64,000 bases of DNA from Prolixibacteraceae bacterium. Lineage in GTDB: Bacteria > Bacteroidota > Bacteroidia > Bacteroidales > Prolixibacteraceae. The notes under the pieces were generated by a model, which saw only the letters and a list, made by a program, of their open reading frames with translations, was not told the DNA's origin and did not search any database. The stretch lies in contig JAQUIJ010000010.1 of NCBI GenBank assembly GCA_028683385.1, positions 196,007-260,006 of the forward strand. Reading direction: 5' to 3'. Below are positions 59,102 through 64,000 of this stretch, piece after piece (the stretch's first letter is position 1; each line of letters begins with the position of its first letter). Made by a program: the position numbers and the translations under genes.

Positions 59102-59414
59102 AGCATTTTTTTATCGTTTCAATTATGAGCAAATGCTCATTTCGTTTAAAAATGCAAATGTAATAATATATCAATACATGAATAAGTTTCTATAGAAAAT
59201 TTACGTTGCCAATAGATATTTTATTGGCGAAAAATAACTGTAACCCAAGGATCAACTAATTTAGGATAGTAAAATATTGAGTTAATTGCATTGAATACTA
59301 GTAGGTTGAATAAAAATATTGATCTCCAAAATGAACCATGATGAGTTTATTTTGGAGATCAACTCTATTCTAATTATCAGAAGTCTTTCCTGATTAAGTT
59401 TTAATTATTTGGCA
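59102..59414. promoter_or_regulatory. 313-base gap: Otr promoter, palindrome and terminator
   Basis: Next to the octaheme gene is a perfect 7-2-7 palindrome, ATGAGCA-AA-TGCTCAT (59125-59140). Further out is a minus-strand TACATTTG -7 box (59155-59162). At 59319-59362 a 14-base perfect stem (TTGATCTCCAAAAT and its complement) followed on the minus strand by a T-rich run ends the transcript coming from 59415. The centre (59163-59318) holds nothing I recognise. Confidence 0.65.
59319..59362 (-). terminator. Terminator after the thioredoxin lipoprotein gene
   Basis: Perfect 14-base arms at 59319-59332 and 59349-59362, with TATTTTTATT following on the minus strand. It separates the DUF6132/thioredoxin transcript from the Otr operon. 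Confidence 0.8.
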
Positions 59415-59879
59415 TTATTTCACCAACAGAACCTCCTGAACTGCTTTCTCAAGAGTTTCTTTCGGCAAAGCCCCCATTGTAGCCTGTGGTTTGCCTTTCA
59501 CCGGGATAAACAAAAGGGTTGGCAAACTTTGAATACCTAAATTTTGAGAAAGCATCTGCTCCTTGTCGGTATTGACTTTGTAAACGATAATCTTCCCGGC
59601 ATATTTTTTTGCAATTTCTTCTACACGAGGTGAAAGTTGGCGGCATGGACCACACCAATCGGCATAAAAGTCAATAATGACCGGTAGTTTACCTTCGAAC
59701 TTCCATTCTTTATTGACTTCGTAATTAAAAATCTTTTGTTTAAATACTTCGTTTGTCAACACAATTACGTTTCCAGTTGTAATCGTTGTGTTACTGCTTG
59801 CCTTGCCAGGATTACCCGCATTGCAATTGCTTAGCAAGAACACAAGGCCAAGCAATATTGAAATCAGAATTTTTTTCAT
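59415..59879 (-). CDS. Thioredoxin-family lipoprotein
   Basis: 154 residues. Lipobox FLLSNC near residue 19, then a thioredoxin domain with VIIDFYADWCGPCRQLSPRVEEIA and IQSLPTLLFIPVKG. It acts in the periplasm, tethered to a membrane. It follows the DUF6132 gene by 28 bases in the right-hand cassette, whereas the left-hand cassette has the SQR-like gene in that place. Confidence 0.88.
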   Translation of the reverse strand: MKKILISILLGLVFLLSNCNAGNPGKASSNTTITTGNVIVLTNEVFKQKIFNYEVNKEWKFEGKLPVIIDFYADWCGPCRQLSPRVEEIAKKYAGKIIVYKVNTDKEQMLSQNLGIQSLPTLLFIPVKGKPQATMGALPKETLEKAVQEVLLVK

Positions 59880-59907
59880 GGTATAAATTTTATAGTATTG
59901 TTAATCT

Positions 59908-60153
59908 TTAGCATCTTCCTCTGGCGCATGGACTATTCACCAAAAAGTAACCCATCGCACCACCCCAAATGGTACTCATATAAGGACTACTTGTAATCGC
60001 ACAAGTTCCTGACGCACAACCTACAAAATGATAGTAAGAAAATCCGGCAATAGCACCTATAGCAATGCTTAAAAAGGGCCTCCAAAATTTCCATGTTTTA
60101 AGATTCTCTTTGAATGTTCCCTGGCTTGGTTTAACTTCGCAATTATTTTCCAT
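59908..60153 (-). CDS. DUF6132 small membrane protein, right copy
   Basis: 81 residues, differing from the copy at 5246-5491 at only six positions, all in the first 32 residues. Two membrane helices, the VGCASGTCAITSSPY segment and the CARGRC end are identical. Divergent from the zinc-ribbon regulator at 60275 across the same twin palindromes as on the left. Confidence 0.85.
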   Translation of the reverse strand: MENNCEVKPSQGTFKENLKTWKFWRPFLSIAIGAIAGFSYYHFVGCASGTCAITSSPYMSTIWGGAMGYFLVNSPCARGRC

Positions 60154-60274
60154 ATCTGCTACTTTTATCTATTTGATTGCAAAACTAATAAAATAAGATA
60201 ATAAATCGCATTAATGACACCTAAATCTTTTTAGTAACACTAATTTATTTACATTTGCACAAGAAAAATTGATT
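60154..60274. promoter_or_regulatory. Divergent promoter with twin palindromes, right copy
   Basis: Mirror image of 5123-5245. TTAGTAACACTAA lies at 60231-60243 and TTAATGACACCTAA at 60211-60224. A TACATTTG -7 box for the regulator is at 60250-60257, six bases from the first palindrome, and a minus-strand TAGTTTTG box for DUF6132 at 60180-60187. Much of the surrounding sequence has diverged, but the palindromes and -7 boxes are kept. Confidence 0.7.
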
Positions 60275-60709
60275 ATGAGCGAAATTTTCAGCAATAGCCT
60301 TAGTCCGGAACAGTTGGATGAAATGTTTCGAAACGACGATAAATGCCTGGAGTTTTTGGCTGGTATAAAATGGGCCAATGGATTTGTGTGCAAGAAATGT
60401 GGCAATACCAACTCTTGTGCAGGGAAAGAGCCCTTTTCGCGCCGCTGCACCAAATGTAAAGCCAAAGAAACCGCTACCAACGGAACAGTTTTCCATGGTG
60501 TTAGATTCCCTATTAGCAAAGCTTTTTATATTGCCTATCAGGTTTGTAAAGGGAAAGAGGACGTTTCATCCTACGAATTTGGCCGCCGTCTTTCACTGCG
60601 GCAAATGACCTGCTGGAATTTCAAAACTAAAATCCAACATGCACTCGAAGAAATGGATTCGCTCACTGAAAAGGAACGAAACTCAATGGAGAAAATATTA
60701 ACAAGCTGA
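60275..60709 (+). CDS. IS1595-type transposase N-terminal zinc-ribbon/HTH protein without DDE domain, right copy
   Basis: 144 residues from the ATG at 60275 (a TTG two codons earlier is rejected because the left copy begins at the equivalent Met). About 10 of 144 residues differ from the left copy, mostly in the first 50; the zinc ribbon CKKC/CTKC and the whole C-terminal half are identical. No DDE domain follows. Interpreted, as for the left copy, as a captured DNA-binding protein that now controls its own and the DUF6132 promoter. Confidence 0.85.
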   Translation: MSEIFSNSLSPEQLDEMFRNDDKCLEFLAGIKWANGFVCKKCGNTNSCAGKEPFSRRCTKCKAKETATNGTVFHGVRFPISKAFYIAYQVCKGKEDVSSYEFGRRLSLRQMTCWNFKTKIQHALEEMDSLTEKERNSMEKILTS

Positions 60710-60717
60710 TTTTTCCT

Positions 60718-60867
60718 TTATCGTACAGGATACACTTCCATACTTCCACAGGAAGGACAAACCTCCGTTTTATCAGTTCCTGAGCAGCTTTCAACAACTT
60801 CCCAGTCGACCTCTTCGGGGCTTCCCTGCCAATTGCATTGTTTGCACTTTAAAGTCGTTGATTCCAT
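60718..60867 (-). CDS. Small zinc-ribbon protein (49 aa), right copy
   Basis: 49 residues, nearly identical to 4536-4685, with the same CKQC and CPSC knuckles. A Met two codons further upstream (60873) would give 51 residues; I prefer the shorter form because it matches the left copy. It follows the methyltransferase gene and converges on the zinc-ribbon regulator, as in the left cassette. Confidence 0.8.
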   Translation of the reverse strand: MESTTLKCKQCNWQGSPEEVDWEVVESCSGTDKTEVCPSCGSMEVYPVR

Positions 60868-60879
60868 CGGCATATCAAT

Positions 60880-61479
60880 TTATTTCTTGGCTACCAATAA
60901 AAATACTGGATATTTTTCACCTGATTCTCGTTTTACTTCGAAACAAGTTTTGTATTCGATGTGCTTAAAACCAGATTGTTTAAGGATTTTAACTAGATTT
61001 TCAGGATCAAAACCTAAATGTACTTTAACATCAATACCATGGAAAGATCCATCTTCCGGATATAAATCGGCGATGGCCAAATATCCTTCCTGATTTAGCA
61101 TCGAATAAAAAGTTTCGAGAATGGTTTCATAGTCATTTACATGATGTAAAACCATTTGATTGTAAATGATATCGAATTTACCATCAAAATTCCGGTGCTC
61201 CAGGTCGAACCAAAGAGGAATAATGTGTTTTGTTCTGTGATATTCGGTTTTTTCTACACATACTTTTATCATCTCCTGCGAATTATCCATCAGGGTAATT
61301 TCCGAGAACCGATCTTTTAGCAAAAAGCTTAGAATTCCTGTACCTGCTCCATATTCAAGGGCTTTCATCGAAGGATTAAGAGGGATCATCTTTTCAAGTT
61401 CGGCGGCAATGGCTACCGAACGATCCTTGTGCATTTTATCTTTGTCCCATTCGCGGGCACGGGCATCAAATTCGCTCAT
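60880..61479 (-). CDS. Class I SAM-dependent methyltransferase, right copy
   Basis: 199 residues, same length as the copy at 3927 and about four in five residues identical. Motif I LEYGAGTGILS and IIYNQMVLHHV are unchanged. It follows the DUF1847 gene by 5 bases. Substrate unknown; the conserved pairing with the mini zinc ribbon and NifX-like gene suggests a shared task. Confidence 0.85.
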   Translation of the reverse strand: MSEFDARAREWDKDKMHKDRSVAIAAELEKMIPLNPSMKALEYGAGTGILSFLLKDRFSEITLMDNSQEMIKVCVEKTEYHRTKHIIPLWFDLEHRNFDGKFDIIYNQMVLHHVNDYETILETFYSMLNQEGYLAIADLYPEDGSFHGIDVKVHLGFDPENLVKILKQSGFKHIEYKTCFEVKRESGEKYPVFLLVAKK

Positions 61480-61484
61480 TCTAT

Positions 61485-61958
61485 TTATTTTAGATTTTTA
61501 ATACTTTCCAACGGGTTGTGTTTGCTGGTAATTTCCTTTACGACCAGAGTAGTAACAGGCGAAACCGATTTTTGATTAAAAACCATGTCGTGTCCCACAC
61601 ATAAACCCATCGAAATATTAAGTTCAGTATTATTTTCTTTCAGGTAATCGGCCTGTCCGGCAGGATTGCACATGATTCCTTTTCCTTCGCATCCAAGCAT
61701 TTCGTGTTTGGTAATATGCCCGCATTTGCAATCGACACTATATACTGCAAATTCTCCTGAAAGAAATTGCTTCACCGCTTCAGCTTCTTTCGGAAACGAA
61801 ACGCAATGTGCTATGCCAATTCGTTTGATTCCTGCTTTGAGTGCATAGTTTTTGATTTCCTGAACCCGGTTAGAACCCCGCTGATAGGCATCCTCGGCGG
61901 TTTGCATGATTTCAATCGAACGGTCATCATACAATTCCTTGATTTCTTTTCCTTCCAT
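61485..61958 (-). CDS. DUF1847-type metal-binding protein, short form
   Basis: 157 residues. The DUF1847 core is clear: IKRIGIAHCVSF, VDCKCGHITKHE, MCNPAGQADYL, MGLCVGHDMVF and KHNPLESI. Conserved cysteines and histidines suggest metal or cluster binding. From memory, the family usually has an extra Cys-rich N-terminus that is absent here, so this may be a short form. It is 3 bases downstream of the NifX-like gene and 5 bases before the methyltransferase. The left cassette lacks it. Confidence 0.8.
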   Translation of the reverse strand: MEGKEIKELYDDRSIEIMQTAEDAYQRGSNRVQEIKNYALKAGIKRIGIAHCVSFPKEAEAVKQFLSGEFAVYSVDCKCGHITKHEMLGCEGKGIMCNPAGQADYLKENNTELNISMGLCVGHDMVFNQKSVSPVTTLVVKEITSKHNPLESIKNLK

Positions 61959-61961
61959 GTT

Positions 61962-62336
61962 CTAATGGTTACATTGATGTTCTTCTTCATGATGTTCATG
62001 CTGGTGACAACCTTCACCCGAATCTTCAATATTCCCGTTCAAAAAGGTTTCAACCAGTTGGCGTACATTGCCCGAACATCCTCGATAAACTTCAATTCCA
62101 TGACTATTAAGTACGTTCAACGCACCACCACCCATGTTTCCGGCAAGCATTACGGATACCCCAATTTCATTCAAAACTGATGCGATATTACTTTTACATC
62201 CACAACCCTGTGGCGATGGTAATAGTTCCGTTTTCTCTATTTTTCTTTGGGAGTCAATGGTAAAAATGGTATATGCTTCGCAATGTCCAAAATGGCCATC
62301 AACTTCATTTCCCCTTGTGGGCACTGCTATTTTCAT
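61962..62336 (-). CDS. NifX/NifB-type cofactor-binding family protein, right copy
   Basis: 124 residues, roughly three quarters identical to 3408-3782: MKIAVPT, DGHFGHC, PQGCGCKSN and GGGALNVLNSHGI are kept, as is the His/Cys tail (CHQHEHHEEEHQCNH). First gene of the right-hand cassette transcript, ahead of DUF1847 and the methyltransferase. Confidence 0.85.
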   Translation of the reverse strand: MKIAVPTRGNEVDGHFGHCEAYTIFTIDSQRKIEKTELLPSPQGCGCKSNIASVLNEIGVSVMLAGNMGGGALNVLNSHGIEVYRGCSGNVRQLVETFLNGNIEDSGEGCHQHEHHEEEHQCNH

Positions 62337-62429
62337 GATTAATTTCTCCTAACTTTAGAATTTATTACGCTAACGATTCAAATTATTCTGGCGCAAAAAT
62401 ACATATAATAATGAGCAAATGTCCAAAAT

Positions 62430-63362
62430 CTACAATCTCCGTTGTCCCTTTCTCTTATTCTTTATTAGCTGTTTTTTCTTCCTGGAACTATTTTTATCTG
62501 AATAGTTGGGTATTAACCGAAGCAAATCAACCAACATTCTCGAATTTCCTTGATAATTCCTTATTGTATTGCCTGATTTGTCCGCAGTATAATCATTCGC
62601 AAGTCCAATCTTCTCGGCCTTTTCTTTCGACTCATAAAACCTCGGCCTTTCCTCAAAGTCTGACATTCTAATCGGATGCCGAATTGGATTTTCATTTCCA
62701 TCGGTAACAAATACCAGATGTCCTTTATGAACCTGCCTGATTTCAACATGAAACAGTTTCAGTGCATCGTTATACATTAGCTTACTGGTGATAAAATCCA
62801 TCCGGTTGAGTTCTGTAAATAAGTTTTCAAGGCTTTGCTTGAGGTTCTTGCTATAAGCTGTAAATTTCAAATCAATTTTTTCCTTTGGATCATCATTCTT
62901 TAACTGATAGGTTTGTTCCAATTCCTTGATGAACTTCTGGACTTTCTCCTTTTCAAAATTGTCTTTGATCTTTTTGCCGCTTTGCTTGTCAATCCTTGTG
63001 GATACAATATGAAAATGAACCCGGTCAATGTCTGCATGTCGGTAAACCAAGTAGGGCTGCTTTCCATATCCGAGTTGTTTCATCAGGTTGTCAAGTTCAG
63101 TTCGTATTCCCTTTTCTCCAAGCCGGATCATGTCATTCATGGTTGGGTTAAAAGAGATATGAAGACCTTTATTCTTGACACGTGTATTTGAATCCTCAAT
63201 GCGTTTGAAAATCTGGTGCCGGTGCTGAGCAGAGTAAATAAATGGATTTGCAGAAGGTGTATTTCGGCTGTGATAAAAGGTGGCTTTACCTTCCTTTGCC
63301 TTTCGCTCATTGTAAAAAAAAGCATTCGCAGTGCTTGATGCCTGATGGATAACGATAACCAT
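62430..63362 (-). CDS. Relaxase/mobilisation protein
   Basis: 310 residues of the MobA/MobP-type relaxase group: GLHISFNPTMND in the N-terminal part and YRHADIDRVHFHIVSTRID with the HxH metal motif (about residues 110-125). Relaxases nick DNA at oriT to start conjugative transfer. It follows the MobC gene by 24 bases. The C-terminal half is shorter than in many relaxases but the frame has a normal stop. It marks the edge of a mobilisable element next to the inverted cassette. Confidence 0.85.
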   Translation of the reverse strand: MVIVIHQASSTANAFFYNERKAKEGKATFYHSRNTPSANPFIYSAQHRHQIFKRIEDSNTRVKNKGLHISFNPTMNDMIRLGEKGIRTELDNLMKQLGYGKQPYLVYRHADIDRVHFHIVSTRIDKQSGKKIKDNFEKEKVQKFIKELEQTYQLKNDDPKEKIDLKFTAYSKNLKQSLENLFTELNRMDFITSKLMYNDALKLFHVEIRQVHKGHLVFVTDGNENPIRHPIRMSDFEERPRFYESKEKAEKIGLANDYTADKSGNTIRNYQGNSRMLVDLLRLIPNYSDKNSSRKKKQLIKNKRKGQRRL

Positions 63363-63386
63363 TTTAAAATTTTTGCTGGTTATTCA

Positions 63387-63764
63387 CTACGGAATATGAT
63401 CCATATATTTTTGCAAAAGCACAAAACACTTTTTAAGTGTTTCATAAGAGTTATTCAGAGTTCGCTTGTCCTCAGAATCGAGTTGGTATCCTAAATAGGT
63501 ATTCAGTTTCTTGGCAATCTGGTTCAGGTTAACCCCGATTTTGTTGAGTTCAAAATCCATTTGTCCCATTAATTCCGAAAATTCCTTGCTGGCTTCAATT
63601 CTCCGGATCTCTCTTTTTCGCAATAATTTGGCCCGGCCAAAATCACTCAAGGTTGAGTACCCTTCTTTCTTGCATCGCTCCGTTAGTTGTTCCTTTTCCC
63701 GGTTGGTCAGACGAACCCGGATTCCTTCACCAAGTTTTTTCTCTTCTGGGGTTGGCGGCCTCAT
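63387..63764 (-). CDS. MobC-like relaxosome accessory protein
   Basis: 125 residues. A basic ribbon-helix-helix-like N-terminus (IRVRLTNREKEQLTERCKKEGYSTLSDFGRAKLL) is followed by helical MobC-type sequence (QMDFELNKIGVNLNQIAKKLN). MobC proteins melt oriT DNA for the relaxase. First gene of the leftward mob operon. Confidence 0.85.
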   Translation of the reverse strand: MRPPTPEEKKLGEGIRVRLTNREKEQLTERCKKEGYSTLSDFGRAKLLRKREIRRIEASKEFSELMGQMDFELNKIGVNLNQIAKKLNTYLGYQLDSEDKRTLNNSYETLKKCFVLLQKYMDHIP

Positions 63765-63943
63765 TTTGTTTCCTTCTGGATTGACTGTGTTTCAACTTTA
63801 AACTTGCTTTTTGAAAGAGGGGAATCATTATCATCAACCTTTTGGGGAATGAGGGGAATGCTCCGTAGGACAGCTTTGTCAAGGTTTTTGTGGAACAAAA
63901 ACACATCTCATACTTTTACCACAACATTTAAAACAATAGGATT
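63765..63943. other. Candidate oriT / promoter region of the mobilisation module
   Basis: 179 bases between divergent genes, with three GGGGAAT repeats (63819-63825, 63844-63850, 63853-63859) and a small GACA...TGTC element near 63870. In related elements oriT lies just upstream of mobC. I cannot identify a nic site by eye. Confidence 0.4.
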
Positions 63944-64000
63944 ATGGGAGAGGTAATGAGTATCGTTCACAAACCTGCAACATCGAATAATCCGTTGTAT
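63944..64000 (+). CDS. Start of a divergent gene cut by the window edge
   Basis: A frame beginning MGEVMSIVHKPATSNNPLY runs off the right end. Either ATG at 63944 or 63956 could be the start; the second has a GGAGAGG ribosome-site-like sequence before it. Too short to identify. Confidence 0.35.
   Translation, partial: MGEVMSIVHKPATSNNPLY

Overview
The window looks like chromosomal DNA from an anaerobic or facultative member of the Bacteroidota, probably Bacteroidales/Marinilabiliales. The reasons are two secreted proteins with type IX (Por) sorting tails, a TonB receptor paired with a DUF4249 lipoprotein, many FxxC lipoboxes, moderate A+T content and TAnnTTTG -7 boxes ahead of genes. No rRNA, tRNA or CRISPR array was seen.

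Layout. (1) 1-7250: a sulfur/thiol redox block on the + strand: the tail of an FAD/rhodanese protein, a thioredoxin-like protein, HdrC- and HdrB-like subunits, a metallo-beta-lactamase protein, a NifX-like protein, a methyltransferase, a tiny zinc ribbon, a transposase-derived zinc-ribbon DNA-binding protein, DUF6132, a sulfide:quinone-reductase-like flavoprotein and a 52-residue partner. (2) 7348-17941: a long leftward run with an RND efflux system (cupin, TetR, membrane protein, TolC, adaptor, RND pump) followed by DUF2141, an OMPLA-like barrel, a second TetR, CmoA and an ICMT-type methyltransferase; a four-helix-bundle gene sits between pump and adaptor. (3) 18124-30736: envelope proteins, T9SS cargo, an acyltransferase, a urea-transporter/M23-peptidase fusion, and a compact PqqD-like / ATP-grasp / PLP-decarboxylase operon. 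(4) 30867-40486: a DUF2202 lipoprotein, DUF3592-type membrane proteins, a large LamG protein, and the DUF4249/TonB pair. (5) 40708-47527: an ECF sigma/anti-sigma system leading a run of Spy-like, Gly/Lys-rich, DUF2202, Cys-rich and lipoprotein genes, ending in an HMA-AraC regulator; a Crp/Fnr regulator lies next to the sigma gene. (6) 47727-59879: a second, larger sulfur block with polyferredoxins, four thioredoxin-fold proteins, a CoA-disulfide-reductase with three rhodanese domains, a second SQR-like protein, two YeeE/YedE transporters, a cytochrome b and an octaheme tetrathionate-reductase-family cytochrome. (7) 59908-62336: an inverted second copy of the cassette at 3408-5491. (8) 62430-64000: relaxase and MobC genes of a mobilisable element.

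How it fits together. Blocks 1, 6 and 7 look like one sulfide/persulfide/polythionate redox system: SQR-type flavoproteins, persulfide carriers (rhodaneses, thioredoxins), a thiol-disulfide Hdr pair, a multihaem terminal reductase and sulfur-anion transporters. The same cassette (NifX-like, methyltransferase, mini zinc ribbon, zinc-ribbon regulator, DUF6132) brackets about 55 kb in opposite orientations. In both copies the divergent promoter between regulator and DUF6132 carries two TTAGTG/CACTAA-type palindromes at the same spacing. This suggests that a captured IS1595-type transposase N-terminus now works as an autoregulated transcription factor for the sulfur genes. That is my lead candidate for an undescribed system. 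Two relic 3'-gene fragments (19494-19590, 31725-31807) and an 81-bp upstream module shared by three genes are further structure that gene calls alone do not explain.
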